Below, piece after piece: positions 1 through 8,401 of a DNA stretch of 38,595 nucleotides; the first letter of the stretch is position 1; the number at the start of each line of letters is the position of its first letter. Origin of the DNA: Algoriphagus chordae (GTDB taxonomy: Bacteria > Bacteroidota > Bacteroidia > Cytophagales > Cyclobacteriaceae); NCBI RefSeq assembly GCF_003254055.1, contig NZ_QKZT01000020.1:1-38595 (forward strand), given 5' to 3'. The translations under genes were made by a program, and so were the position numbers. The notes under the pieces were generated by a model that did no database searches, had not been told where the DNA came from, and was given only the letters and a program-made list of their open reading frames with translations.

Positions 1-266
1 AAGCTGCTGTGCCGGTCCTCCGGGGTGTCTATCGTCACTTCGCCAACGTTGCTCTTCACCGTTTTAGTGCCTTTTCCGTTGCGCTTATTACCCGAGGACC
101 AACCTTTATCTTCATCACGGAGATGCTCATCCATCTCGGCCTGAAGAGACTCTTCCAAAAATTCCTTCAGAATTGGTGAAAGTGCTCCGTTCTTCCCGAA
201 AAGGTTCTCACCTGATAAAAACTGATCTAATACTTTTTTCTTGAGTGCTGATTCTTGTTCTTTCAT
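1..266 (-). CDS. IS256-family (mutator type) transposase, N-terminal fragment at window edge
   Basis: Reverse-strand reading from an ATG at 264-266 gives 88 codons open to the window edge, starting MKEQESALKKKVLDQFLSGE. It continues through a region with LSPILKEFLEESLQAEMDEH and then NKRNGKGTKTVKSNVGEV. This is the classic N-terminus of IS256/mutator transposases: a leader, the LLEAELDEHLGY-like helix, then the N-G-x-x-x-K-T-V stretch before the DDE domain. The DDE catalytic domain lies beyond the left edge, so whether the gene is intact cannot be judged. It would catalyse cut-and-paste or copy-out transposition of its element. Confidence 0.88.
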   Translation of the reverse strand, partial: MKEQESALKKKVLDQFLSGENLFGKNGALSPILKEFLEESLQAEMDEHLRDEDKGWSSGNKRNGKGTKTVKSNVGEVTIDTPEDRHSS

Positions 267-333
267 ACTGCTCTATCTTATAAACTTTAACTAAAATTCA
301 AAGTCTTAGACAGAGTTTAGATTACAGTCTCTT
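1..333 (-). mobile_element. IS256-family insertion sequence, one end only
   Basis: The left edge of the window cuts into an insertion sequence whose transposase starts at 266 and runs leftward out of the window. Outside the transposase, reading inward on the minus strand from about 333, the sequence begins GAGACTGTAATCTAAAC, which resembles the GAGACTGT-type terminal repeats of many IS256-family elements. I therefore place the element end tentatively near 333. The other end lies outside the window, so neither the terminal repeat match nor a target duplication can be confirmed. Confidence 0.5.
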
Positions 334-376
334 ATGAATATCCGATTTTCTACCAGTAAAGAGGGAAAGCAATCTA

Positions 377-480
377 GGATATGTTAAAATTTATAAGTGA
401 GGCCATTTCGGTCTTCGGTCTCCCGTCTTTCAGCCTGATAAGCAAAGAATCTAAGGTGACTGGCATCCTTGCGGATAATC
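377..480. repeat. Dispersed ~100 bp repeat, copy A
   Basis: This stretch matches 19356-19469 in the same orientation along about 100 bp, with long shared blocks such as GATAAGCAAAGAAT, TAAGGTGACTGG and TGCGGATAATCA. Both copies hold the tandem heptamer TTCGGTCTTCGGTC. It lies between the kinase stop and the IS256 end. Read on the minus strand both copies are open for about 30 codons (VIIRKDASHLRFFAYQAE here). However, most differences between the copies change the amino acid, so a protein-coding role is unlikely. Nature unknown: possibly a small non-autonomous element or a 3' regulatory RNA repeat. Confidence 0.75.
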
Positions 481-525
481 ACATTATGTTTTTTATCCGG
501 CGGTAAAAAAAAGGTCTATGCCTAA

Positions 526-3500
526 CTATCGTGCTGGAATGTAGATGTCGAATGTAGCTCCTTTACCTAATTCCCCGGTGGCTTGGATAAAGCCATTGTG
601 ATTGTCAACGATTTTCTTGACTATAGCTAGCCCTATTCCAGTTCCTGCATATTCAGCTTTACCATGAAGGCGCTGAAATACCTCAAATATTTTCTCACTG
701 TAGCTTGAATCAAACCCAATCCCGTTGTCGGAAAATGATATCCAGTTATACATTTGTTCTGGGTCGAGTTTGGCAACTCCAGCATTTTCCCCTGAAATTA
801 ATTGACACTTAATCTCTATAAAAGTACTTCGGGATGGATCTGAGAATTTCAATGCATTACTAGTCAGATTCATCATCAGTTGCTTAAACTGAAAAGGAAT
901 CACCCGAATTCTGCAAGCTGCATTAATTTCTAATGTCGCTTCTTTATATTGAAGTTCTTCCTTCTGATCATCAATAATTTCATTTATGATAGAGCTAAAA
1001 CTCACCTCCTCAAAAACCCTTTCCTGAGTATTAGTTCGAGAGTAAACTAATAAATCCTGAATGAGTGTCTGCATTCTTTGTGCTGCATTTTGCATGCGAT
1101 CAAACATGTCTTTTCCCCTGTCTGATATATTATCATATTCATCTTCCAATAGTAAGCTGGTGAAGGTCTGGATCTTACGAAGAGGTTCTTGTAGGTCATG
1201 ACTAGATATGTAAGCAAAGGACTGCAGTTCCTTGTTCATTTTCTCAAGTTCAATGTTTTTAAACTGCAATTCCTTAGTTCGATCTTTTACCTGCTTTTCG
1301 AGCTCATTTGTAAAAAGTTTTTGATCTTGGATATCAGTACTGGAGCCTACCCACATTTTTATGTTTCCTTGATCATCTCTTTGGGGTATAGCACGGCTTA
1401 ATTGCCAGCGATATGTTCCATCTGACTTTCTAAATCGATGCTCGAAATGATAGTCTTTACCACTTGATATAGACTGAGTCCACTTCTCAATATTTTTCTT
1501 TCTGTCATCTGGGTGTACCATTTGAACCCATCCGTCTTTGCTCAGTTCATCTGCAGATAACCCTGTGAAATCGTATATAGCTTGATTATAATAATTGACC
1601 TTGCCTTCACTATCCGACGTCCAAATTATCTGTGGCAAGGAATCAGCAAGAAGTCTGAATTTCTCTTCCCGTTCTAATAATAATTTGTGGAAGTTCTTCT
1701 CTTCAGTAATGTCCCGGATAGTGCCGACGATTCGCTCAGGCTCGTTGTTTTGGTCAAAAAAGACTTTACCTCTCACTTCTATCCAGCATCGCTCACTATC
1801 ATCGCGCAAGACGCGGCATTCGTAAAATAGGCTGCCGGTTTTATATGCTTTTTCATAGGCTAGTTTGACTGTATCTAAATCCTCTGAATGGAATTTTTCC
1901 ATCAATTGAGCATTCGAAATTTTCTTTAAATCTGATACCCCAATTATCTCATTGCACCTGTTAGAAATTATACTTTCTTTCGTCTTTAAGTTAAACTCCC
2001 ACACGCCTAGACCACTGGCAGAAATTACAATATTCAGTCTTTCTTCGTTTTCCTCTACTTTCAATCTGGCTTCCACTTTATCAGTCACATCATTCACCGT
2101 GATCATGATACCCGATACTTTTCCTTCTGTATCATGTAGAGGGGCATACTCGAAATCCAAATAAAATTTTTGTAAACCGTTGTCCCCAGCCACTAGAGCT
2201 ACTGATTCTTTTTCACTATGAGATTTTCCCGATGTATAGACTTTCTTTAACAGCTCGGGATACTTTTGGTCTCTAAGTTCCGGGAATGCATCTAAGATCG
2301 AGATGCCGATTACTTCGGATGGTTTTCTTCTCCAAATGGATTCAAACATCACTTTATTGGCAGAGTCGATGATATAATTTTCACCTCTCAAAATCGTCAT
2401 CGGGATAGGAGATTGCATGACCATACTTCGGAAATGTTTCTCACTCTCTTGAAGTAAATGCTTTGCTTTCACAGTTGCCGTAACTTCCGTTGCCACTACC
2501 ATTATCCCACTGATTTCTCCACTATCCTCTTTAAGTGGATGATATACAAAATTAAAATAGGTGGCCTCATGCCTTCCATATCTATTCAGGGTTATAGGAA
2601 ACTCATTTCCGAAAAAAGGTGTACCTGTTCTTTTTATTTCTAAAAATATCTCTTCTATCACTTCCTGAACTTCTGGTAGAGTTTCGAATAGCGGTTTTCC
2701 TATAAATTCTTCCTCGCTTTTATCAACTAAAAGGAGATAATTTTCATTGGCCATTTCTACCGTATAATCATCTCCTCTTAGAATGGTAATGCCCAAGGGA
2801 GCTTGCTTAACTGAATCCTTAAACCTCTTTTCGCTTTCTTCTACCTTTTGCTTTGCGAGATGGATGTCCGTGACTTCTGCTGCCGTGTTCATCACGCCGT
2901 AGACTTCACCTGCTGTGTTGTAAAGAGGGGTGAAACTGTAGTTAAAATAGAAGGGGAGAAGTACTCCCTCGATCATAATATCTACTTTTTGATTTTTGGC
3001 ATGAAAGGGGATTCCAGTTGAAAAGACCCCATATACTTGATCGAAAATCTCTTGGTTTTCAAGTTCTGGTAATATTGTTCTATAAGACTTTCCTATTACA
3101 TCATTCCCTTTTCCCCACACATCTAGAATAGATTGATTAGCCAGTGTAATTATCAAATCTTTGCCTTCATATACACCGATAGGAAATGGAGCGTTGGCCA
3201 CTATAGAGCGGATGCTTTGTTCACTTTCTTCAATTGCTTTTCTCGCTTGTACCTGCTGTGTTACATCTTCCACCGTACCATTTAATCTATATCCGATTTT
3301 TTCATCTGTAAACCATGCTTTTCCCTTCGCATGTACAATTCTTCTTTGACCAGAATTCGGATTGATGATACTGTACTCGATATTGTAATTGCCACCGGAT
3401 TCATATAAAAGCGCAGTTTGAATGGCTTTTGTTACCCGCGATTTGTCCTCCGGGACGATCGCAGCGAGGGCTTTGTTCAAGTCAATTTCTTCATCGGGAG

Positions 3501-4152
3501 CCAAGCCGAACCATGATTTAAGCTTGTCATTTCCCGTAAAGGTGTTGTTGGAAGGACTGTAATCCCAAGTTCCCAATCCCGCTGCATCTATTGCAAAGTG
3601 CAATTGATCTTTGCTCTCAATAAGTTTCTCTTCTACTATTTTTTTATCGGTTATTTCCACTGCTGTGCAAAGCACACCGCCGATATTTCCTTTTAGATCT
3701 CGAATAGGGCTGTAGTTGAAATCGTAAAACTTATTGCTTACAATGCCACCTGTCGTAACTATCATTGAGTCAGCTAGCTGTACAGAATTACCCTTCATGA
3801 CTTTGCTGAAAATTCCAGCTCTTCTAGGCCATTTTTCTCGATCTGATTCTTTAGCGCTTTTACCCAGTAGCCTGGCATGAGAAGTGTCCCCAAGAATTTC
3901 CGCGTAATTATCATTGTATAATTTCACGAAATCTCCGCCCCAAAAAATGCACATGGGCAAGGGGTGCTCCATAATCATTGAAATCGTCGTTAGTAAGCTG
4001 ACAGGCCAATCGCCTACATCTCCAAGAGGGGTCGCTTTCCAATCTATATTTTTATAATGCTCTCCAAGGGTGTTCTTCTTCGAGAAAAAATTCCATCTAC
4101 TGTTAGTTGAGCTCACAAATTTAGGGGTTTCAATAGTGTTTAATCCATGCAA
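526..4152 (-). CDS. Multi-PAS sensor histidine kinase (cytoplasmic, orphan)
   Basis: A 1208-residue sensor kinase with no membrane segment or signal peptide, so it should sense cytoplasmic or diffusible cues. About seven consecutive PAS/PAC units fill residues ~45-955. The first carries the DWxxTPLGxxxxWP-type leader (KATPLGDVGDWPVSLLT). Units three to five are very alike and probably arose by internal duplication. The last has the PAS_3 style PQIIWTSDSEGKVNYYNQ. A short coiled coil leads to the HisKA domain with phosphoacceptor His985 (SSHDLQEPLRK). The ATPase domain has N-box Asn1095/Asn1099, DNGIGF at 1142 and GTGIGLAI at 1170. Catalytic residues are intact. The start is TTG: an in-frame TGA lies two codons upstream, and the next Met falls inside the first PAS leader. 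No response regulator or receiver domain is present nearby, so its partner is elsewhere. Sure of the class, not of the signal. Confidence 0.93.
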   Translation of the reverse strand: MHGLNTIETPKFVSSTNSRWNFFSKKNTLGEHYKNIDWKATPLGDVGDWPVSLLTTISMIMEHPLPMCIFWGGDFVKLYNDNYAEILGDTSHARLLGKSAKESDREKWPRRAGIFSKVMKGNSVQLADSMIVTTGGIVSNKFYDFNYSPIRDLKGNIGGVLCTAVEITDKKIVEEKLIESKDQLHFAIDAAGLGTWDYSPSNNTFTGNDKLKSWFGLAPDEEIDLNKALAAIVPEDKSRVTKAIQTALLYESGGNYNIEYSIINPNSGQRRIVHAKGKAWFTDEKIGYRLNGTVEDVTQQVQARKAIEESEQSIRSIVANAPFPIGVYEGKDLIITLANQSILDVWGKGNDVIGKSYRTILPELENQEIFDQVYGVFSTGIPFHAKNQKVDIMIEGVLLPFYFNYSFTPLYNTAGEVYGVMNTAAEVTDIHLAKQKVEESEKRFKDSVKQAPLGITILRGDDYTVEMANENYLLLVDKSEEEFIGKPLFETLPEVQEVIEEIFLEIKRTGTPFFGNEFPITLNRYGRHEATYFNFVYHPLKEDSGEISGIMVVATEVTATVKAKHLLQESEKHFRSMVMQSPIPMTILRGENYIIDSANKVMFESIWRRKPSEVIGISILDAFPELRDQKYPELLKKVYTSGKSHSEKESVALVAGDNGLQKFYLDFEYAPLHDTEGKVSGIMITVNDVTDKVEARLKVEENEERLNIVISASGLGVWEFNLKTKESIISNRCNEIIGVSDLKKISNAQLMEKFHSEDLDTVKLAYEKAYKTGSLFYECRVLRDDSERCWIEVRGKVFFDQNNEPERIVGTIRDITEEKNFHKLLLEREEKFRLLADSLPQIIWTSDSEGKVNYYNQAIYDFTGLSADELSKDGWVQMVHPDDRKKNIEKWTQSISSGKDYHFEHRFRKSDGTYRWQLSRAIPQRDDQGNIKMWVGSSTDIQDQKLFTNELEKQVKDRTKELQFKNIELEKMNKELQSFAYISSHDLQEPLRKIQTFTSLLLEDEYDNISDRGKDMFDRMQNAAQRMQTLIQDLLVYSRTNTQERVFEEVSFSSIINEIIDDQKEELQYKEATLEINAACRIRVIPFQFKQLMMNLTSNALKFSDPSRSTFIEIKCQLISGENAGVAKLDPEQMYNWISFSDNGIGFDSSYSEKIFEVFQRLHGKAEYAGTGIGLAIVKKIVDNHNGFIQATGELGKGATFDIYIPAR

Positions 4153-4376
4153 ACTTGATCAAGATATGAAATTTATAAACTAAAAGTTAGCAACCAATTT
4201 GATTATCCGAACTGATACCAATTGCTTTGTTTATGCTCGAATTACTTAATAGGAAACTGGTTAATCGACTACGCTAAGTAGGCTGGTATTTGGATAATTT
4301 ATCCTAAACTTAGAAGTGGATCTAGAATGAAAAAAGAAAGAGCATTAAACTGATATTCAAGACAGAAAGGGTATGA

Positions 4377-5114
4377 TTATATACCTCTTTTTTTGAATAG
4401 ATATTTTTTTTCAGAAGGATGAAGTAAGTCTAAGTCATTTTTTAGCTCTGCATCTTCATTGTAAAAATCTGTGGTAGTGGTAAAACACTCTGCATTAAAA
4501 ACCACCTCATCTTCTTCAAAAATCCATGGATCAAGTAGGAACTCTCCGTTTGGAAGTTGACTCAAGGAAATTTTTTCTTCACCTGCTATGGGCTCGATTT
4601 GTACGGCCTCTTTGTGGTTCTCGAAATCATTTTGACATAAGGCTAGCGATAGATCATCACAAAATCTCAAGAATTCGTAGCACTGCGTAACTTGCTTTTT
4701 TTCCAAGTTTAAATTAACCAAAATCTCATCACAGGCTTCCTTCATTTCCTCCAGAAACTTCTGGACTTTCAATTCTTTGGACTCGCCATAAAGTTTCTGA
4801 AAATGTGCAGCGACCATCAATACTATAAAACTAGATTTGTACTTAGCACTGTTGGCTACGGCTTTTGCTTGCTCCAAATCAACTTCCTTTCGCTGGCGGT
4901 AGTCGAGTGGAGCGCCTGATTCTGTGAGATTATCACGCTCTAGCCACTTAGGTTGGTCATTGTCATGCTCTCCTATGCTTTCCATCCCAGCCGCCCAGTA
5001 TTTAGGGAGAGGCCAAAGAGAGCGATCTAATTTCAAACCTATATCCATCGCAAGAAGTGCGTGGGCTTTGTGAAAGATGATTTTCCAGCCTTTATTTATA
5101 GGGCTTACTATCAT
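4377..5114 (-). CDS. DUF3891 family protein
   Basis: A 245-residue soluble protein beginning MIVSPINKGWKIIFHKAHAL. The N-terminal signature (W-x-x-I-x-H-x-A-H-A), the EHDN segment near residue 52 and LTESGAPLDYRQRK near 62-75 fit the DUF3891 family, whose biochemical activity I do not know. The conserved His and Asp positions (HKAHA; EHDNDQ) would suit a metal-binding helical fold, but that is inference. It is the last gene of a minus-strand string. Its ATG lies 11 nt after the stop of the PLP decarboxylase gene, so it is probably co-transcribed and may act on the same pathway's product. No signal peptide or membrane helix. Confidence 0.75.
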   Translation of the reverse strand: MIVSPINKGWKIIFHKAHALLAMDIGLKLDRSLWPLPKYWAAGMESIGEHDNDQPKWLERDNLTESGAPLDYRQRKEVDLEQAKAVANSAKYKSSFIVLMVAAHFQKLYGESKELKVQKFLEEMKEACDEILVNLNLEKKQVTQCYEFLRFCDDLSLALCQNDFENHKEAVQIEPIAGEEKISLSQLPNGEFLLDPWIFEEDEVVFNAECFTTTTDFYNEDAELKNDLDLLHPSEKKYLFKKRGI

Positions 5115-5125
5115 ATTAGAGTTGT

Positions 5126-6562
5126 TTAGAGATTCTCGTCATTCTGAAAATGAGCTAGATCTATTTTACCATTTTCTGTAGTTCTATTCCAATTGAGGTT
5201 TGTGGCCAATGGGAAAAGATGTGCGCTAGACTCAAAAAAATGCATCATATAGCCAGCTGTATTGACGAAGACCGCTAAATCTCCAACCTGTGGTAACCGA
5301 CCTAATGGTATTTTTCGCTTCAGTAATAGATCTCTTTCCAGACAATATGCCCCGGTGAAGAAAACTTCCACCGGCTCACCATCTTCCTGTTCTTTCTGAT
5401 ATATAACAAATGGATCTAGTAGGAAATCAGCACTTCCACTCAACATCTGTGTCATATTCATCTCCAAGCCAACCAACCAATCCCCAGCTGAATCCTGCTT
5501 TCTAAAGGCAACTTTTGCTATTGTCATACCCACCTGATCTAGCATGGAGCGGCCTGGTTCCATCCTTATTTCTATATCAAGTTCCTTTGTAAGTTCAGCC
5601 ATGGATTTCTGCAAATGATCCTTATGTGTTAAGATTTGGTATAGAAAATCGCCTTTAGAGACAGCATTCCAGAAAGGATAAGATTTAAGCTCTCCATGTA
5701 AAACCCCCATTATAACTTCAAGTCCAAGTCCTTGATTTTCATAGGTAATAGCTTTTATTTTTTTACTTACAGCTTTCCTGAGCTGCTGATTGAAATAATC
5801 CCATTCTGTTTCATACTTCAGGTAATTCATAAGAATACCTCCTCCTATGTCGATAAATTCTGTCCTTAGTCCCTTCTTTGCGAGAAGCTGAGAAAAGGAC
5901 AAACACTGATTTAGAGCAAAACTTCTCTGCTCTATGGAATAGCCATTCAGGTGAAAATGTAATCCCTTGTATTCGAGTAAATTGTAATTATCCGACTCCA
6001 GAAAGTTGGTGGTGATAAAGCTGTCAATCTCAAGAAGGTCAAAGCCAAATCTACTGTAGAGCTTTTTCTCATTCACAAAGAACCCACTTACACGAAAGCC
6101 AATTTTCGCTTTTCTATTCTGCTTAGCCGCTACCTGTTGAACTAGCTCACATTCGTCGCTATTGTCCAGAATTAGTACACTCCCATTTTCCACAGCTTTC
6201 TCTACCAACTCTCGGTTTTTTACAGCAGCAGTGATGATCAAATCCTCCGGGTCAATTCCCATTTCCAGGCATTGCAAGTATTCCTGGAGGCTGGCAGTGT
6301 CTATTCCCATTCCCAATGCCTTGGCTTTTTGAACCACAGCCTTCGTCTTGTTGGCTTTGCGCGCAAAGAATATTTTATGCTTCAGTCCGAATTTTTCAAA
6401 AACCCTATGATAGGAGTTGAAGTTTTCCTCCATAGAATCTGTCTGATGTAGGTTGATTGGCGAACCATGTTTTTCGAGGAGTTGGTTCAAGACAGAGGTC
6501 TCTTCCATTAATTCATGCATCCAGGGAGAGGTGATAGGAGTCAAAGTAGGTAAGTTGGCCAT
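5126..6562 (-). CDS. Fold-type III PLP-dependent decarboxylase (DAP/ornithine decarboxylase-like, Y4yA/SbnH type)
   Basis: A 478-residue alanine-racemase-fold enzyme of the diaminopimelate/ornithine decarboxylase superfamily. Visible motifs are the Schiff-base Lys69 in FFARKANK, His204 in HFHLNGYS, the glycine loop IDIGGGI near 238-243, EPGR at 335-338 and the C-terminal GAYCLERD with Cys407 (the usual cysteine donated across the dimer). The protein is longer than lysA products (~420), with an extra stretch around residues 260-330. It does not look like housekeeping lysA. Its pairing with an SbnA-like synthase recalls SbnH of staphyloferrin B and Y4yA-type enzymes of rhizobial clusters. Its ATG overlaps the preceding stop by one base (TGATG), indicating translational coupling to the FAD enzyme. 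The substrate is probably a diaminopropionate- or amino-acid-containing intermediate; this is inference. Confidence 0.82.
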   Translation of the reverse strand: MANLPTLTPITSPWMHELMEETSVLNQLLEKHGSPINLHQTDSMEENFNSYHRVFEKFGLKHKIFFARKANKTKAVVQKAKALGMGIDTASLQEYLQCLEMGIDPEDLIITAAVKNRELVEKAVENGSVLILDNSDECELVQQVAAKQNRKAKIGFRVSGFFVNEKKLYSRFGFDLLEIDSFITTNFLESDNYNLLEYKGLHFHLNGYSIEQRSFALNQCLSFSQLLAKKGLRTEFIDIGGGILMNYLKYETEWDYFNQQLRKAVSKKIKAITYENQGLGLEVIMGVLHGELKSYPFWNAVSKGDFLYQILTHKDHLQKSMAELTKELDIEIRMEPGRSMLDQVGMTIAKVAFRKQDSAGDWLVGLEMNMTQMLSGSADFLLDPFVIYQKEQEDGEPVEVFFTGAYCLERDLLLKRKIPLGRLPQVGDLAVFVNTAGYMMHFFESSAHLFPLATNLNWNRTTENGKIDLAHFQNDENL

Positions 6563-8370
6563 CAGTATAAAGTAGGATTGAGTTGTGATTCAGTATTGAG
6601 GGAGAGAAGATTTTCTGTGATGTCTTTTGCCCAATCGCTGACGAAATCATTTCTTTTACGCGAGAGGGTATCATTATCATATGTTAGACCTTCTGTGGGT
6701 GTGCCGGTGAAAGTGATAGCAGTATTTGCAAATCCCGTGTCGTCCTGAGGGTGGCCTTTTTCATTGATGGATATACATCCAGGTCTGTAGTCGAGACGGC
6801 CTTCCTGCCTATTCACATAAGGGAGAATTAGTTCTCTTTCCAGTAAGTTTCCATAGAATTCTCCAGGACAACGCTGGAGTTGAATTTTTGGGATTCGCGC
6901 GTCTATCATGTAGTCAGCTTGAATAACTTCTTGCTTGCTATTGGATAAAGAATAGCCAGCTGATTTTGAGATGTTAGGGTTTTGGGCAAAAGAAAAATCG
7001 ATCAAACCAGCTTGGGCGATGGCCTCTATTTTCTTCATGTTTTCAATGGGTGGACCGTACGAGATTCTATTCAAGTGGCCTGCATACTCTTCCAGAAAAG
7101 TTTTTTGGGACTGGGGCATGAGACCACCGAATTTGTAGACTTCGTTGAAAAACTCACTCAAGTGCCTCCATAGTTCAGCAGTTGCAGCAAAAGCACTGCT
7201 CTCTACCCCGATCTCTGCTTCCAGAATACTTCTTTGAATATAATCTAATGTGGTTTTATGGAGATCAATGTTGGAAAGTGGAGCTCTTAGAAATTCCTGA
7301 AAATCAAATCTCTTAGTCTCAGGATACTTTTCTAGAAAGCCATCGATTTGATATTCTACTTCTGTGAAATCTCGTGCAAGCGAGAGCTCATGGCCTTTTG
7401 CGCTAAAAAGCTTAGCGTAATAAACGGCTTTGAATTCCTGTTCGATTAATGGCAATAACTGTCGCTCAAAATGATATTTCCCCTCCAGATTTTCTACGAA
7501 TTCAAGGGATTCTTTTGTGAAATAGTATGGGGTATAAGCGGGTTTTCCATAGGTGTTCCCTCGTGGAATCATAGGCAAGCCTGATTGTGAAAAAGGATAA
7601 ATCATTGCAGGTTCTTGTCCTGATTTGATATAGGTTACAATCCCATTTATGTCCTCTTCGAATCTGCCATTTCGCCCCTCTGTTAGTGCCAGAACAGCAT
7701 CGATGAAGGTGAGTCCCATTCCTTTAATCGCGACGCTGCTTCCAGCTGGGATATTTGATAATTGCCGTGAAACAGGATAAATGAAGTCAACATGATTAGT
7801 TTGGGTTTGTGACTCAGGATCATTGACACAGGGATGCCCTGTGGCAATGAGAATATGGTGAATATCGTCTACTGTTGTTTTGGAATTTGAATCTTGGTAG
7901 CTAATATGGTAGTCGTCCTCCTCTTGTCGTATGTCCTTTACTTCACCCACATGCTTTACGATAGTGATATGAGCAGGACAGGAATTAAGAAGTTCTGCAA
8001 AGCCTTCGGAAAGGTACCTTCCTACAGTAGCACGAGAAGAAAAAGTGTAGGGACTAGCTTTAGGGAATTCAGCCTGATGCTCTTTTAGCCAATCGACAAA
8101 GGATTTGGGCTGAGGAACAATAGGGCACGGCTCCTGATCTGGCCACATATTGATGTATCCATTGGCGTAATTCATCATCAAATAGGAGGGTTGCTGGCAA
8201 TTATAGATGTACCCTGCACCAAAAGAAGTTGATTTATTGAACAGATGAATTTCTACGGGAATTTGTTGATTATCCCGCGCTAGGTTTGCTAGCAGGCGTT
8301 CTAAACCATACAGTCCTTTTGGTCCAAGCCCGATTATTCCAACTCTCATTTTGAATGGCTCTTTAAACAT
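6562..8370 (-). CDS. FAD/NAD(P)-binding oxidoreductase (NAD_binding_9 type)
   Basis: A 602-residue protein opening with a dinucleotide-binding Rossmann motif, VGIIGLGPKGLYGLERL (residues 10-26). A second typical block follows (FGAGYIYNCQQPSYLMMNYA) and then an ATGHP segment near 176, as in the NAD_binding_9/HI0933-like family related to N-hydroxylating monooxygenases. The length is normal for the family. Two starts are possible: the ATG at 8370, or the ATG at 8349 (MRVGIIG), which would put the Rossmann strand at the very N-terminus as in many relatives. A GGGAGAG lies directly before the first, so I keep it. It sits between the SbnA-like synthase (31 nt gap) and the decarboxylase (1 nt overlap) and is presumably the redox step of the pathway. 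The exact reaction is unknown. Confidence 0.8.
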   Translation of the reverse strand: MFKEPFKMRVGIIGLGPKGLYGLERLLANLARDNQQIPVEIHLFNKSTSFGAGYIYNCQQPSYLMMNYANGYINMWPDQEPCPIVPQPKSFVDWLKEHQAEFPKASPYTFSSRATVGRYLSEGFAELLNSCPAHITIVKHVGEVKDIRQEEDDYHISYQDSNSKTTVDDIHHILIATGHPCVNDPESQTQTNHVDFIYPVSRQLSNIPAGSSVAIKGMGLTFIDAVLALTEGRNGRFEEDINGIVTYIKSGQEPAMIYPFSQSGLPMIPRGNTYGKPAYTPYYFTKESLEFVENLEGKYHFERQLLPLIEQEFKAVYYAKLFSAKGHELSLARDFTEVEYQIDGFLEKYPETKRFDFQEFLRAPLSNIDLHKTTLDYIQRSILEAEIGVESSAFAATAELWRHLSEFFNEVYKFGGLMPQSQKTFLEEYAGHLNRISYGPPIENMKKIEAIAQAGLIDFSFAQNPNISKSAGYSLSNSKQEVIQADYMIDARIPKIQLQRCPGEFYGNLLERELILPYVNRQEGRLDYRPGCISINEKGHPQDDTGFANTAITFTGTPTEGLTYDNDTLSRKRNDFVSDWAKDITENLLSLNTESQLNPTLY

Positions 8371-8401
8371 CTCTCCCTTTTTATTTGTGATTTGATCTTG
8401 A

